Source: Methanobrevibacter sp. (GTDB lineage Archaea; Methanobacteriota; Methanobacteria; Methanobacteriales; Methanobacteriaceae). From it: a DNA stretch of 64,000 bases. The stretch spans positions 36,939 to 100,938 of the forward strand of contig JAFQXD010000060.1 in NCBI GenBank assembly GCA_017407115.1. The letters run 5' to 3'. A program made the translations under genes and the position numbers. Shown here piece after piece: positions 47,403-58,514 of the stretch. A model generated the notes under the pieces. The model worked only from the letters and a program-made list of their open reading frames with translations. It searched no databases and was not told the DNA's origin. Position 1 is the stretch's first letter. Each line of letters starts with the position of its first letter.

Positions 47403-48671
47403 ATGACTAATTATCATAACGAAATTTTAAAATTCGAAGAAATAGCAAAAGAACATACTCAATATATGAGAAACAGTATTAATTTAATCGCTTCTGAAAA
47501 CGTAACCAGTGTAGAAGTAACAGAAGCTGTAGCAACAGATTTTGCACACAGATACGCAGAAGGACAAGCATTTGAAAGATTCTATGAAGGATGCCAATAT
47601 GTCGACCAGGTTGAAGACATGACCAAAAAGCTTTCATGTAAAGTTTATGATTGTGACTATGCAAACGTTCAACCGGTATCAGGTGTAACCGCAAACCTTG
47701 CAGCATTCTTTGGTTTTGCAAAACCTGGTGAAAAAGTAATGGCGTTGGAAGTGCCTTCAGGAGGACACATTTCACACGCAGACGTTAGTGCAGCAGGTAT
47801 TCGCGGATTGAAAACAGTATTCCACCCATTAAATAAAGACATCATGAACATTGACATCGATGCAATGAACAAAAAAATTCTAGAGGAAAAACCACAAATC
47901 ATTTTGTTCGGTGGAAGTCTATTCTTATTCCCTCACCCAATTAAAGAAGCTCGTGAAGCTGCTGATGAAGTCGGAGCAACAGTCATGTATGATGGTGCTC
48001 ACGTATTAGGTCTTATTGCAGGAGGACAATTCCAGCAACCTCTCAAAGAAGGAGCAGACGTAATGATGGGATCTACCCACAAAACATTCCCTGGTCCACA
48101 AGGAGGAATCATTCTCTCACACGCAGAAAACGCAGACTTGATTGATGAGGCAGTATTCCCTGGTGTAGTAAGTAACCACCACTTGCACCACTTATTAGGT
48201 TTAGGTATTGCAACAGCTGAAATGCTTGAATTCGGTGAAGCTTACGCAAAACAAATCATTAAAAACGCTCAAGCATTAGGTCAGGCAATGTATGAAAGAG
48301 GATTCGACGTATTATGTGAAGAACAAGGATTCACTCAGTCACACCAAATTGCTGTTGACTTAAGAAACATCAGATCAGCATCCGACATCGCAAAAGAACT
48401 TGCTGACAACAATGTAATCCTAAACAAAAACCTCTTGCCTGGAGACAACAGAGACAATTCCGATGACCCATCCGGTATCAGAATAGGTACTCAGGAAATC
48501 ACCAGAAGAGGATTAAAAGAAAAAGAAATGGATGAAGTTGCAGAATTCATCAAACGTGTTGCAGTCGATAAGGAAGACATTGCTGATGAAGTTGCTGAAT
48601 TCATGAACCAATACACAACTTTAGATTATGCATTCTCAGACAGGGAAGCTTACCAATATCACAAATTATAG
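47403..48671 (+). CDS. glyA: Serine hydroxymethyltransferase
   Basis: 422 residues. PLP enzyme interconverting serine and glycine with a one-carbon carrier, which in methanogens is tetrahydromethanopterin. The sequence shows [46 protein letters not shown] and the PLP-lysine motif [14 protein letters not shown] (Lys227), then [11 protein letters not shown] and [12 protein letters not shown]. The Methanobacteriales form lacks some bacterial loops. The upstream region has TATA-like sequence and AGGTGTAG before the ATG. Codon usage tends to the highly expressed type seen in hdrA. The archaeoflavoprotein gene follows after 6 bases. Confidence 0.9.
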   Translation: MTNYHNEILKFEEIAKEHTQYMRNSINLIASENVTSVEVTEAVATDFAHRYAEGQAFERFYEGCQYVDQVEDMTKKLSCKVYDCDYANVQPVSGVTANLAAFFGFAKPGEKVMALEVPSGGHISHADVSAAGIRGLKTVFHPLNKDIMNIDIDAMNKKILEEKPQIILFGGSLFLFPHPIKEAREAADEVGATVMYDGAHVLGLIAGGQFQQPLKEGADVMMGSTHKTFPGPQGGIILSHAENADLIDEAVFPGVVSNHHLHHLLGLGIATAEMLEFGEAYAKQIIKNAQALGQAMYERGFDVLCEEQGFTQSHQIAVDLRNIRSASDIAKELADNNVILNKNLLPGDNRDNSDDPSGIRIGTQEITRRGLKEKEMDEVAEFIKRVAVDKEDIADEVAEFMNQYTTLDYAFSDREAYQYHKL

Positions 48672-48677
48672 ATTAAA

Positions 48678-49370
48678 ATGAGAATCGGATTTGCATTTAC
48701 TGGAGCTGGTCATTTACTCAGAGAATCAGTTCATTTAGCCCGTGAGCTATCAAAAGAGCATGAAGTTACTGTATTTCTTTCCGGAGCTGCAGAAGAAGTT
48801 CTTAAAATGTATGGACTTTATGAAAGTGTGGTTGATATAACCGGAGGTAAATACAGGGAACTGGCAACTGATTCTAACCAAAAATTTTCATATCCAATAA
48901 CCGGTCGTTTGTCTTTAGGCAAATACGACCTATTAATAGTAACACCTGCAACAGCGAATACAGTTTCAAAAATTGTCTATGGAATAGCTGACACTTTGGT
49001 TACCAATGCCGTTGCACAGGCTGGAAAAGGTGCTGTTCCTGTATATATGGTGCCTGTGGATATCCATCCGGGCCCTATTGATACAGTACTTCCGTCAAAA
49101 ATGGAATTATCCAAATGCCAAAGCTGTGACGATTGCGTTGCCAGTCTTGCATGTGAACAGGGCGCAATCATTCCACATGAGGAAATTGATTTGACAAAAT
49201 GTATTGGCTGTGGTTTGTGTAGAAATACATGTCCGTATGATGCAATTTCCGAAGGTAAAATCATAACAATCTATATGAGGGATATTGATATCGAAAATAC
49301 TCGCAAGTTGGAACGCATTGATAACATTCAAATCTTTGAAAATCCACAAGAGATATTAGACAAATTCTAA
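48678..49370 (+). CDS. Archaeoflavoprotein, MJ0208/DmrX-like (iron-sulfur flavoprotein)
   Basis: 230 residues. The first ~150 are a UbiX/flavoprotein fold binding FMN: FAFTGAGHLLRESVHLA, then VTPATANTVSKIVYGIADTLVTNAV and MVPVDIHPG. The last ~80 carry two ferredoxin motifs, CQSCDDCVASLACEQGAI and CIGCGLCRNTCPYDAI. This matches the archaeoflavoprotein family; a close relative (DmrX/DmrB) in Methanosarcina reduces dihydromethanopterin. Being directly after glyA, whose cofactor is tetrahydromethanopterin, a role in keeping that carrier reduced is attractive but inferred. The 3' end overlaps the convergent DUF192 gene by 15 bases. Confidence 0.8.
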   Translation: MRIGFAFTGAGHLLRESVHLARELSKEHEVTVFLSGAAEEVLKMYGLYESVVDITGGKYRELATDSNQKFSYPITGRLSLGKYDLLIVTPATANTVSKIVYGIADTLVTNAVAQAGKGAVPVYMVPVDIHPGPIDTVLPSKMELSKCQSCDDCVASLACEQGAIIPHEEIDLTKCIGCGLCRNTCPYDAISEGKIITIYMRDIDIENTRKLERIDNIQIFENPQEILDKF

Positions 49371-49742
49371 TTCATCTCCTTTTTTTATATTTAAACTATC
49401 TTTTTTTGCTTCTAAAATATATTTTGCATGTTTTTTAGGTCTGTAAAACTTCCAAGGCTTTAAGGACACCTTTTCAAAGACAATTCCATTTTCATCTAAA
49501 AAATAAACATCTATTTCAAGCCTCATGAATGAGGTATGTATGGACGAGTCTTTCAGATTAGAGAATATCATTGCAAAGTCAATATCTTTTTTTCCCATCA
49601 ATCCTTTAAAACGCTTTAAAAAATTATCTGCACATGTTATTTTAACATTAATTAGTTCATTGGTTGTTTTATTTAAAATCATGGGTTTAATTTTTTGTTT
49701 TTTAATATTTAAACCTTTGATGACTTTTGATAAATTTTGCAT
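49356..49742 (-). CDS. DUF192 family protein
   Basis: About 128 residues from ATG 49742. The frame runs to a TTG at 49784, and another ATG lies at 49682. The core FLKRFKGLMGKKDIDFAMIFSNLKDSSIHTSFMRLEIDVYFLDENG is the DUF192 signature (RxxGLMxR..., H-T..M...D..F.D..G), ending with ILEAKKDSLNIKKGDELEF. DUF192 proteins are small beta-barrels of unknown function. The basic N-terminus has no clear signal peptide. Gene ends are convergent and overlap the archaeoflavoprotein gene. Confidence 0.72.
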   Translation of the reverse strand: MQNLSKVIKGLNIKKQKIKPMILNKTTNELINVKITCADNFLKRFKGLMGKKDIDFAMIFSNLKDSSIHTSFMRLEIDVYFLDENGIVFEKVSLKPWKFYRPKKHAKYILEAKKDSLNIKKGDELEFV

Positions 49743-49915
49743 TGCTCTTGTAAAAAAATCATCAAAATAAAATTGTTTTTTCAAGTAAATATTGATTTAT
49801 TCTTATTTTTTTATTTTACAATATAAATATTGCTTTAATCTCATAACAAAAGATTTATATTCTTTTAAATCTATATTAAAGTCTATAAATTAAATCTTAA
49901 GGAAGTGTTAATTTT

Positions 49916-50740
49916 ATGGAATTTCATGAGGATGTTATCTTCAAATGTCAGGGTCAAGAATATGGTCAAAAACTTATTGAAATTATCAAAATTGAAGGAA
50001 AAATAGTTGAAGTCCATCAAACTGAATACGGCATCATAGATCCAAAGATGTACAAGCCAGAGATGGTATTAGAACTTGAAGACAAGATAATAATTCTTGA
50101 ATTTCAAAGCACATATGTCGACATATCCGACAAAAGAAGATTCAGACTTTACAGTGCCTTATTTGACCAAATTCAAAACAAATCCCAAAAAGACATTGAA
50201 GTGCATGTTTTAAGTACTGTTGAGGCTGAAAAAACAAAATACTATAAAATCAATCCTGATTCAAAATTTCCAATATACATTCACTCCCTAAAAACTTACA
50301 ATGGTGATGAATTTTTAAATACTATGAAAACCAAAATAGCAAACAATCAACAGTTAAGCGAAAAGGAATTACTCTTAATAAGCTTAATTTGTTTTATGGA
50401 AACTGATAATGAAATTGAAGATAGTATTCTAAGTTCTGCTGTTACTATAACTGATATTCCTGATTTAGATAAGGACATTGCTCAATTTGTTAAAGGGGTG
50501 GTGTTGATGTTGTGTGATAAGTTTGTAGATGACGAGTCTCTAAATATAACAATTTCAAATTTAGTGGGTGGCAATATGAAAATAGTTGAAGATTATGCAC
50601 AAAGGGTGGCACAAAGGAAAGTTGATGAATCAAAAAGAAGTATTGTAGTTGAGTTGGATAAGGAAGGATATGCAATTAATGATATTGCAAGAATTGCTAA
50701 AGTAAGCGTGGATTTTGTTAGTCAAACATTATCTAAATAG
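49916..50740 (+). CDS. Rpn-family PD-(D/E)XK nuclease / transposase-like protein
   Basis: 274 residues. The sequence shows a PD-(D/E)xK core: PEMVLELEDKIIILEFQSTYV near residues 46-66 (acidic strand, then E-x-Q in place of E-x-K, a known variant), then KRRFRLYSALFDQI. The C-terminal third has helices ending DEGYAINDIARIAKVSVDFVSQTL-like, a small helix-turn-helix that suggests DNA recognition. Proteins of this type are numerous in Methanobrevibacter and related to Rpn recombination-promoting nucleases. A ribosome binding site GGAAGTG precedes the ATG. The 3' end overlaps the convergent DsbA-family gene by 8 bases. Confidence 0.72.
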   Translation: MEFHEDVIFKCQGQEYGQKLIEIIKIEGKIVEVHQTEYGIIDPKMYKPEMVLELEDKIIILEFQSTYVDISDKRRFRLYSALFDQIQNKSQKDIEVHVLSTVEAEKTKYYKINPDSKFPIYIHSLKTYNGDEFLNTMKTKIANNQQLSEKELLLISLICFMETDNEIEDSILSSAVTITDIPDLDKDIAQFVKGVVLMLCDKFVDDESLNITISNLVGGNMKIVEDYAQRVAQRKVDESKRSIVVELDKEGYAINDIARIAKVSVDFVSQTLSK

Positions 50741-51410
50741 AACCGAATCCATATGTTTTGGATTCAACATTACCATCAACAAAATCTTTAAGGGCAACTT
50801 CAAACTCTTCTGTGGAAAATGCTCCTGGAATAATTAGTTTTTCTTCTTTTTCTGTTAAAATGAAACATGGTGTGGCGGTGATTCCATTTGATACTGCTTC
50901 ATCCATATCCAAAAAGCATTCTATGTTGTAGTAATTGTTTTCAAGGATTTTTTTCACTTCGCGTTCTTCAAATCCGCAGGAAACTGCAATTTCACTTAAG
51001 ACATTAATGTCTGCAATGTTTTCGTTTAGGCAAAGTCTTGAATGGAATATTTCCTCAACCAGTTTTAGGGTAAGTTCCGGATGCATGTTCTGTGAAAATT
51101 TGCACAGCCTGAGGGCGTCTTTTGAGCTTGTAAGGGGCATGTCTCTGAAGTTGATTTTAAGCCCGTCTGCATGTGCGATTTCCTCGATTTCCAAAATCCT
51201 GTTTTGAGCATCCTCTTTTGAAAGCTCATATTTTTCAGCATACCTTTCAGCAGTGCTTGCCTCAGGCCTTTTTCCCGCCTGCGGTTCAAGCTCAAATGAT
51301 CTCATCTCCCATTCTACATCCAAATCCAAACTTTCGCAGGCTTTCTTAATTCTTTCAAGCCCAATATATGAATAAGGGCAGTTGAAATCTATAACATAAA
51401 TAATTCTCAT
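50733..51410 (-). CDS. DsbA-family thioredoxin-fold protein (FrnE-like)
   Basis: 225 residues with no signal peptide. N-terminal IIYVIDFNCPYSYIGLERI holds a CPYS motif with a single redox Cys, like FrnE and 2-hydroxychromene isomerase rather than classic CxxC DsbA. A helical insert (RYAEKYELSKEDAQNRI...SKDALRLCKF) and GITATPCFILTEKEEKLIIPGAFSTEEF with the cis-Pro loop complete the fold. It probably acts in cytosolic thiol or glutathione-like chemistry; the substrate is unknown. Its ATG overlaps the stop of the 36-residue gene before it. Confidence 0.75.
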   Translation of the reverse strand: MRIIYVIDFNCPYSYIGLERIKKACESLDLDVEWEMRSFELEPQAGKRPEASTAERYAEKYELSKEDAQNRILEIEEIAHADGLKINFRDMPLTSSKDALRLCKFSQNMHPELTLKLVEEIFHSRLCLNENIADINVLSEIAVSCGFEEREVKKILENNYYNIECFLDMDEAVSNGITATPCFILTEKEEKLIIPGAFSTEEFEVALKDFVDGNVESKTYGFGSI

Positions 51411-51517
51411 TTTTTATCATCTTTAGCTTTTTTATCCTTTTCTTTAGCTATTTTGTATAGTTTCATCATATTGTCAATAGCTTTGAAAAGTGAATTGTAT
51501 TTTCTGTGAAATCCCAT
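51407..51517 (-). CDS. Small basic protein (36 residues) coupled to the DsbA-family gene
   Basis: ATG at 51515-51517 and TGA at 51407-51409, the stop overlapping the next ATG (ATGA). The peptide begins MGFHRKYNSLFKAIDNMMKL and ends in a lysine-rich tail (KEKDKKAKDDKK). On the minus strand TTTAATAT (51541-51548) lies about 25 bases before the ATG, so the transcript would start at or next to the ATG, a leaderless mRNA. No family is recognised. Confidence 0.5.
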   Translation of the reverse strand: MGFHRKYNSLFKAIDNMMKLYKIAKEKDKKAKDDKK

Positions 51518-51871
51518 ACTATTAGTTGGGTCGTTGTTTTATATTAAATGTATATGGTTAGATGAAGTTTGAAAATATCTAATTGGATTTTGAGTCTAAC
51601 CATTAATATAGCAATTCTTTTAAATATCTGGCCAACATTTTGTAAGGGTGTTGCTCTTTGAGTATTGATATTGACTTTTTTTAACATTTTCTTGTGTAAT
51701 AATCATTATTTTAAAGATGGGTTGTTTTGATGCATTAAAAATCCAAAAAAAGTTTATTTTCTTTTCAAATTTTAAAATTTTCAATGATTTCCATAACATT
51801 TATTTATTATCTTAAACAAAAAGATACATATTATAAATTATTAAAAAACATAATCATTTCGAGGAGTTAAA
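51518..51871. other. 354-bp gap: divergent promoters and a long-loop inverted repeat
   Basis: It holds the minus-strand promoter of the small gene, the plus-strand promoter of ileS (acatattataaatt near 51828-51841, GAGGAG before the ATG) and ATGGTTAGA / TCTAACCAT (51554-51562 and 51595-51603), a 9-bp stem with a 32-base loop that could be structured RNA or paired operator halves. No further coding frame is convincing. Confidence 0.4.
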
Positions 51872-54800
51872 ATGCCAATCAAAGAGGCAGACAAATCATA
51901 CGATCACGATAAAATAGAAAAAAAGGTTCAAAAATTCTGGAAACAGGAAGAAACTTTCAAAAAGGTAAATGAACTTAGAGAAAAAGGTCCAAGATATTCA
52001 TTTTTAGACGGACCACCATACTGCAGCGGTAAAATCCATTTGGGTACCGCATGGAACAAGGTCATAAAGGACTCATATCTCAGATACAAGTCCATGAACG
52101 GATTTTCATTAAGGCGCCAGGCCGGATGGGATATGCACGGTCTTCCGATTGAAAACAAAGTGGAGCATTTGATGAATATCCAGTCCAAACAGGAAATCGA
52201 AGAGATTGGAATCGACAAGTTTGTTGACAAATGCAGAGAATTTGCCCTTGAAAACAAGGTGGCAATGGAAGAGCAGTTCGACCAGCTGGGCGTTTGGATG
52301 GACTGGAAAGACCCTTACATGACACTTGACCCTAAATATATGGAATCATCATGGTGGACACTCAAAAGAGCAAACGAACAGAATTTGCTTGTAAATGACC
52401 AGAGAGTAATCAGCTGGTGCCCTCACTGTGGAACCGCACTGGCCGCAGCGGAAATTGAATATGAAGAGAAGGTTGACCCATCCATATTCATCAAATTCCC
52501 AGTAACAGGCCAAGAGGATACATATTTCCTTGTATGGACAACCACTCCATGGACATTACCTGCAAATCTTGCAATATGTGCAAATCCGGAATTTGATTAT
52601 GTTTACGTTTTAAAAGACGGCGAAACCTATATTTTGGCCGAAAACCTGATGGAAGACGTTTTAGGAAAACGCATAAAAATCCACAGAACAAAAATACCTG
52701 CTGAAAATGATGATGAAGAGGACAAAATCATAGAAGAGGAAGAAATCAGATATGAAATCATCAAAACAGTCAAGGGCGAGGAATTAATCGGATTAAATTA
52801 TGATTACATTTTGGCAGATGAAATTCCAAAACAGATGGAATTCGACTCAGAAATCGAAAAGGTCCACACAATCCTGCCGGGAGACCACGTAGAGCTTGGT
52901 GAAGGTACAGGTTTGGTACATACCGCACCTGGACACGGTCCGGACGACTTTGAAGTAGGTCAAAAATTCGGCTTGCCGATATTCTGTCCTGTAGGCGAAG
53001 ACGGATGCTTCAATGAAGATGCAGGAAAATACACAGGAAAATTCACAAAAGCTGAAAATCAACAAATTATTGAGGATTTACAAGCTAAAAACTTTATGTA
53101 TCATGTGGAAACCATTGAGCACAGATACGGTGTATGCTGGAGATGCAAAACTCCTATCATATACAGGGCTACCAAACAATGGTTCTTGAAAGTAACAGAC
53201 ATCAAGCAAAAGATGTTGGATGAAATTGAAAAAGTCGAATGGGTACCTAAATGGGCCGGAGAAGGCAGGTTCCATGATTGGGTAGACAACGCTCGTGACT
53301 GGACAATTTCAAGACAAAGATTCTGGGGTATTCCAATTCCTATATGGGAATGTCCTGACTGTGGAGAACTGAAGGTAATAGGCTCTCTTGATGAGTTGAA
53401 ATCAGAATCCCTTAATGAAATCAATGTATCCGACTCAGAACTTATTCACAGGCCATATGTGGATGAAGTTGAAGTAAAGTGTGACAAGTGCGGTCAGACA
53501 ATCAAAAGAATTCCAGACGTATTGGACGTATGGATTGATTCAGGAGTGGCCGGATGGGCTTCACTCTATTATCCTGAAGAAAAGGACAAATTTGAAGATT
53601 GGTTCCCTTATGACTTCATTACAGAAGGTCATGACCAAACCAGAGGATGGTTCTACTCACAACTAGGTACAGGTGTGATTTCAATGGGCAAAAGTCCATA
53701 TCAAAAAGTACTGATGCACGGATTCGTTCTGGATGAAAACGGTAACAAGATGTCAAAATCATTGGGTAATGTTGTATCTCCTGAAGAAGTCATTGAAAAA
53801 TATGGAGCGGATGTATTAAGATTCTATTTATTATGGGCATCCAAACCATGGGACGACTTAAAATTCGTATGGGAGGAACTCCTCAACATAAACAAAATGT
53901 TCAACATTTTATGGAACGTATATGTATTCTCAACCACTTACATGTCATTGGATAACTTCAACCCAATGGGATTGACTGAAGAGGACATGATTTTAAGATC
54001 AGAAGATAAATGGATCATATCCAAAGCAAATACATTGGTTAAAGAAGTTTCAAAAGATTTGGATGACTTATTCTTCCATAAGGCAACAAGAAAAATAAAT
54101 AATTTCATTTTGGAAGATTTAAGCCGCTGGTATGTAAGGCTCATCCGTGGAAGAACCTGGGTTGAAAGTGATGATCCGGACAAATTGGGTGCATATTACA
54201 GTTTATACACAGCGCTTGTGAAACTGATTTCCGTATTGTGTCCGATAGCTCCTCATATTTCTGAAGAAATCTATGAAAATCTCGTGAAAGGAGTAAATCC
54301 TGAAGCTCCTGAAAGTATTCACATGAACGATTGGGGATATGACGAGGATGCAATTGATGAGGGCCTTGAAGCAAAAATGGATGTTGCACGTGAAGTAATC
54401 GAAGCATCAATCAGAGCTCGTGACATGGCACAATATAAACTTAGATGGCCTGTTTCAGACATTACTGTCGTATCTCAGGATGATGATGTATTGAAAGCTA
54501 TTGAAGAATTGACTGACATTATTAAAGACCAATCAAATACCAAAGAGGTTTTATGCTCCAGTGAATTTGAAAAATTGTCATTCATTGCAAAACCAAACCT
54601 TAAGATTTTAGGCCCAAAACTCAAAGGAGACATGGGTAAAGTTGTAAAAGGCCTGAAAGTCGCTGACGGCAATCAGATAAAAGCTGATTTGGATGCAAAT
54701 GGAAGCGTTACTGTTGAAGGAATTGAATTGTCTCCTGAAGAAGTATTGTTCGATTCAGAACTTCCGGACGACTTCGTATCATCTGAATTTGATGGCGGAA

Positions 54801-55108
54801 ACGTATTTGTAAATACTAATATCACTTTAGAAATTAGACAGGAAGCAATGGCTCGTGAATTGATTAGAAGAATTCAGGACATGAGAAAAAGCATGGACCT
54901 TGACGTTGAAGCAAACATCAACGTCGATGTTGAAACCTCAACAGAATTTAAGGATTTAATTGTTCCTCAATTTGAAGTGATTTCTCATGAAGTAAGAGCT
55001 AAAAGCTTAATTATAACCGATACAGAAGAATGCAGTAAGGATTCTAAAGATTATACCAAAGAATGGGATATTGAAGGTGAAAAAGTAATTATTTCAATTA
55101 AAAATTAA
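51872..55108 (+). CDS. ileS: Isoleucyl-tRNA synthetase
   Basis: 1,078 residues, the usual archaeal/eukaryote-like length. Class I signatures: [25 protein letters not shown] with the HIGH-equivalent HLGT, and [17 protein letters not shown] (KMSKS at ~627). The editing (CP1) domain with [16 protein letters not shown] and [14 protein letters not shown] lies between. Zinc sites [17 protein letters not shown] and CDKCG are visible. The C-terminal anticodon-binding region has WKxxxxKWI-type helices ([16 protein letters not shown]). The upstream GAGGAGTT is a strong ribosome binding site. purL starts 10 bases after the stop. Confidence 0.93.
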   Translation: MPIKEADKSYDHDKIEKKVQKFWKQEETFKKVNELREKGPRYSFLDGPPYCSGKIHLGTAWNKVIKDSYLRYKSMNGFSLRRQAGWDMHGLPIENKVEHLMNIQSKQEIEEIGIDKFVDKCREFALENKVAMEEQFDQLGVWMDWKDPYMTLDPKYMESSWWTLKRANEQNLLVNDQRVISWCPHCGTALAAAEIEYEEKVDPSIFIKFPVTGQEDTYFLVWTTTPWTLPANLAICANPEFDYVYVLKDGETYILAENLMEDVLGKRIKIHRTKIPAENDDEEDKIIEEEEIRYEIIKTVKGEELIGLNYDYILADEIPKQMEFDSEIEKVHTILPGDHVELGEGTGLVHTAPGHGPDDFEVGQKFGLPIFCPVGEDGCFNEDAGKYTGKFTKAENQQIIEDLQAKNFMYHVETIEHRYGVCWRCKTPIIYRATKQWFLKVTDIKQKMLDEIEKVEWVPKWAGEGRFHDWVDNARDWTISRQRFWGIPIPIWECPDCGELKVIGSLDELKSESLNEINVSDSELIHRPYVDEVEVKCDKCGQTIKRIPDVLDVWIDSGVAGWASLYYPEEKDKFEDWFPYDFITEGHDQTRGWFYSQLGTGVISMGKSPYQKVLMHGFVLDENGNKMSKSLGNVVSPEEVIEKYGADVLRFYLLWASKPWDDLKFVWEELLNINKMFNILWNVYVFSTTYMSLDNFNPMGLTEEDMILRSEDKWIISKANTLVKEVSKDLDDLFFHKATRKINNFILEDLSRWYVRLIRGRTWVESDDPDKLGAYYSLYTALVKLISVLCPIAPHISEEIYENLVKGVNPEAPESIHMNDWGYDEDAIDEGLEAKMDVAREVIEASIRARDMAQYKLRWPVSDITVVSQDDDVLKAIEELTDIIKDQSNTKEVLCSSEFEKLSFIAKPNLKILGPKLKGDMGKVVKGLKVADGNQIKADLDANGSVTVEGIELSPEEVLFDSELPDDFVSSEFDGGNVFVNTNITLEIRQEAMARELIRRIQDMRKSMDLDVEANINVDVETSTEFKDLIVPQFEVISHEVRAKSLIITDTEECSKDSKDYTKEWDIEGEKVIISIKN

Positions 55109-55118
55109 GGGTGTTAAC

Positions 55119-57260
55119 ATGACTTTAGCCGATTCCGAAATTGAATATATTGAAGGGATTCTCAAAAGAGAAATGAACGAATTAGAAGAGGGAATGCTTG
55201 ACGTAATGTTTTCAGAACATTGTTCCTACAAAAGCAGCAGGCCATTCCTAAGAGCTTTTCCAACCGAAGGTGAAAATATCATTTTAGGACCTGGTGACGA
55301 TGCAGGTCTTGTAAGTGTCACTGATAAATATGCATTGGCTGTAGGAATGGAATCTCACAACCATCCATCAGCTATTGAACCGTACGGTGGTGCAGGTACA
55401 GGTATCGGTGGAATCTTAAGGGATATTATTTCCATGGGAGCAATGCCTATTGCACTTCTGGATTCACTTAGATTCGGACCGATAGACACAGATGAAAAAT
55501 CAAGATACCTGTTTGAACATGTTGTTAAAGGAATTTCCGATTATGGAAACCGTGTAGGTGTTCCGACAGTTGCAGGTGAAATAGAATTCGATGAATCATT
55601 CAGGACAAATCCTTTGGTTAATGTAATGTGTGTGGGACTTGTTGAAAAAGATAAAATCGTAAGAGCACAGGCACCTAATATAGGCGATGTGTTCCTTTTG
55701 ATGGGTGGAACAACAGGCCGTGATGGAATTCATGGCGTAACATTCGCATCAGAAGAGTTAACATCCGATTCCGAAACTGAAGACAGACCTGCTGTACAGG
55801 TAGCAGACCCATTCACTAAAAAAAGAGTACTTGAGGCATCACTTGAAATATTGGAGAAAATCAATGTTAGCGGTGTTAAGGATTTAGGTGGAGGAGGCCT
55901 CACATGTTGTATTTCAGAACTGGTAGACTCATCCAAAAATGGAGCATTAGTGGACTTGAGGGCAATTCCTTTAAGGGAAACCGGAATGACTCCATATGAA
56001 ATCATGCTTTCAGAATCACAGGAAAGAATGGTATTCGTCATAAACCCTGACGACGTTGAACTGGCACAACAAATCTGTGACAAACATGAAATCGTATCTT
56101 CAGTAATAGGTGAAGTTATTGAAGGAAACAACATGATCATATCCGATGAAGGGGATGAAATTGCAAACCTGCCTACAATCCTCTTGGCAGATCCGCCTTC
56201 AATCGATAGGCCTATAGTCGAAATTCCTGAAGACACAGAAAAAATAGAACTTAAAGAACCTGGAGTATATGAATCATTGCCTAAATTGCTCGCATCTCCA
56301 AATATCGCTTCAAAAGAATGGGTTTACAAACAATATGACCATGAAGTTCAGGTGAGAACAGTTGTCAAACCTGGCGACGATGCAGCGGTTTTAAGAATCG
56401 ATGAAAATACTGCAATTGCACTTACTACAGATTCAAACACTATTCACACCAAATTATCTCCATTTGATGGGGCAGCAGGTTGTGTAGCTGAAGCCATCAG
56501 AAATGTAATTTCAATGGGAGCAACTCCGTATGCCGTTGTTGATTGTCTCAACTTCGGAAATCCTGAAACTCCTGAAATTCTATGGCAATTCAAAACAGCA
56601 ATTGAAGGTATGAGTTTTGTTGCTGAAAAATTCGATGCTCCTGTTATCAGTGGAAACGTAAGTTTCTATAATGAAACAGAAGGAATTAAAATCAATCCTA
56701 CTCCTGCAGTGGGTGTAATTGGTGTGGAAAACATCGAAAACATCAGAACAATGGACTTTAAAAATGAAGGAGACAAGATCATTCTCATAGGTAAAACCTA
56801 TGATGAGCTGACAGGTTCAGAATATCACAGAACCATCCATAATCTTGAAAAAGGTACTGCTCCAAGAATCAGAATTGAAGAGGAATTTGCTAACGGCCAA
56901 ACTGTATTGAACCTGATTGATGAGGATGCAGATAAAAACATTACCGCAGTTCATGACGTATCAGCAGGAGGTCTTGCAGTAGCTTTATCAGAAATGGTTA
57001 TCAAATCAGGACTTGGTTGTGACGTTAACTTGGAAGATGATGAATTGGATAAAATCCAGTTATTATACTCAGAAAGTCATGGAAGATACCTTTTAACAGT
57101 CAAACCTGAAAAAGTTGATGAAATTCTGGCAAAAATAGATGTTGAGGCAAAGGTCATTGGTGAAGTTAAAGGCACTTCATTGAATGTAAATGGGCATGAA
57201 TTTAGTTTTGAAGATTTAGACAATGCATATCATGGTGTCATTGAACAGTACATGGCATGA
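55119..57260 (+). CDS. purL: Phosphoribosylformylglycinamidine synthase subunit PurL
   Basis: 713 residues, the small PurL that works with PurQ and PurS. It uses ATP and ammonia to turn FGAR into FGAM. The sequence shows [65 protein letters not shown], a second PurM-like half with [43 protein letters not shown], and the C-terminal [17 protein letters not shown]. It overlaps or abuts moeA. Confidence 0.92.
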   Translation: MTLADSEIEYIEGILKREMNELEEGMLDVMFSEHCSYKSSRPFLRAFPTEGENIILGPGDDAGLVSVTDKYALAVGMESHNHPSAIEPYGGAGTGIGGILRDIISMGAMPIALLDSLRFGPIDTDEKSRYLFEHVVKGISDYGNRVGVPTVAGEIEFDESFRTNPLVNVMCVGLVEKDKIVRAQAPNIGDVFLLMGGTTGRDGIHGVTFASEELTSDSETEDRPAVQVADPFTKKRVLEASLEILEKINVSGVKDLGGGGLTCCISELVDSSKNGALVDLRAIPLRETGMTPYEIMLSESQERMVFVINPDDVELAQQICDKHEIVSSVIGEVIEGNNMIISDEGDEIANLPTILLADPPSIDRPIVEIPEDTEKIELKEPGVYESLPKLLASPNIASKEWVYKQYDHEVQVRTVVKPGDDAAVLRIDENTAIALTTDSNTIHTKLSPFDGAAGCVAEAIRNVISMGATPYAVVDCLNFGNPETPEILWQFKTAIEGMSFVAEKFDAPVISGNVSFYNETEGIKINPTPAVGVIGVENIENIRTMDFKNEGDKIILIGKTYDELTGSEYHRTIHNLEKGTAPRIRIEEEFANGQTVLNLIDEDADKNITAVHDVSAGGLAVALSEMVIKSGLGCDVNLEDDELDKIQLLYSESHGRYLLTVKPEKVDEILAKIDVEAKVIGEVKGTSLNVNGHEFSFEDLDNAYHGVIEQYMA

Positions 57261-57280
57261 TTGAACTTGGGGGAGTTAAT

Positions 57281-58498
57281 TTGTTTTTGTCTAAATTGGA
57301 TTCTTTACAAAATGCCTTAAATTTAATAGGTGATAATCAGAAATTCACAGATTCTGAAGAAATCTCTATTCACGATGCTCACAAAAGGGTTTTATCTGAA
57401 GATATTTTCGCATTTCATGATTCTCCACCATTTGACAAATCAGCAATGGATGGATTTGCAGTAATTGGTGAAAATACATTCGGAGCATCACAATCCGCTC
57501 CTAAGCAGTTAAAAATCATCGATGCAATCGGCGCTGGGGATTTTTCAGATAAAACGGTTGGTGAAAATGAAGCAATCATAATAGCTACAGGCGCTCCAAT
57601 TCCGGATGGTGCCAATGCGGTTATCATGAAAGAATACACCACAACCGATGGGGATGACTTGACCATTTATTCTCAGGTCACTCCCGGCGAAAACGTCAGC
57701 CCAAAAGCTGAAGATATCGAAAAAGGTCAAAAGATTTTAGATAAGAATACCTTTATCAGATATCAGGAGTTGGGTTTAATCGCTTCAGCAGGTTACGATA
57801 CAGTCAAGGTATTTAAAAAGCCTAGAGTTAAACTCATCATCACAGGAAATGAACTTGTGGAACCAACTAAAGATGAGATAGATAAGGCTAAAATCATTAA
57901 TTCTAATCAGTTTACTATTAAGGCAATGGTTGAAGATTCCGGTGCGGTTTGTGACATTGACCATGCAGGAGATACTTTTGATGAGGTAAAAGAAGCTATT
58001 TTAAAAGCTTCTAAAGATTATGACGTAATCATGACAACCGGCGGAACAGCAATCAGCAAAGGTGATGTTGTTTTGGATGTTGTTGATGATATCGGTGAGA
58101 TACTGTTTCATGGAGTTGCAATGAGGCCGGGTAAACCTGCAGGGGCGGGTGTTGTAAACGGCAAGATGGTATTTACATTTTCAGGCCAGCCTGTTGCGGC
58201 AATGACTCAATTTGACGTGTTTGCAAGGAAATACCTATTTGAAATGCAGGGAAGGCCATTTGAGTTTAGCATTGTCAAAAAGGAATCTCAACTTAAAATC
58301 CCTTCACAGCTTGGAAGGACAGATTTCATTAGGTCATTCACTGATGAGGATTACACAAGGCATGTCTTGAATAGGGGTTCAGGCATAATTAGGTCAATGG
58401 TTGAGGCGAACAGCTATATCATCATTGATGAAAATGATGAAGGATATCAGAAGGGCAATATAGTTGATGTTGTCTTCTTTGATTCACTACTTTGGTAG
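57281..58498 (+). CDS. moeA: Molybdopterin molybdotransferase MoeA
   Basis: 405 residues from TTG 57281. An ATG at 57257 overlaps the purL stop, but GGGGGAG (57269-57275) is ideally placed for TTG 57281. MoeA inserts molybdenum or tungsten into molybdopterin, needed by formylmethanofuran and formate dehydrogenases. The sequence shows SPPFDKSAMDGFAVIG, IIATGAPIPDGANAVIMKE, PRVKLIITGNELVEP, IMTTGGTAISKGDVV and FHGVAMRPGKPAGAG followed by FTFSGQPVAAM. Its C-terminus is followed closely by the protease gene. Confidence 0.88.
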   Translation: MFLSKLDSLQNALNLIGDNQKFTDSEEISIHDAHKRVLSEDIFAFHDSPPFDKSAMDGFAVIGENTFGASQSAPKQLKIIDAIGAGDFSDKTVGENEAIIIATGAPIPDGANAVIMKEYTTTDGDDLTIYSQVTPGENVSPKAEDIEKGQKILDKNTFIRYQELGLIASAGYDTVKVFKKPRVKLIITGNELVEPTKDEIDKAKIINSNQFTIKAMVEDSGAVCDIDHAGDTFDEVKEAILKASKDYDVIMTTGGTAISKGDVVLDVVDDIGEILFHGVAMRPGKPAGAGVVNGKMVFTFSGQPVAAMTQFDVFARKYLFEMQGRPFEFSIVKKESQLKIPSQLGRTDFIRSFTDEDYTRHVLNRGSGIIRSMVEANSYIIIDENDEGYQKGNIVDVVFFDSLLW

Positions 58499-58514
58499 AG
58501 GAAGTGGCATTTTA

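Noticed and set aside
51554..51603. T-box-like or other riboswitch leader for ileS
   Set aside because: A single 9-bp stem with a 32-base loop, none of the T-box sequence elements, and T-boxes are bacterial.
55730..56236. 168-codon minus-strand frame opposite purL
   Set aside because: Antisense shadow, Ser/Ile-rich translation and no supporting signals.
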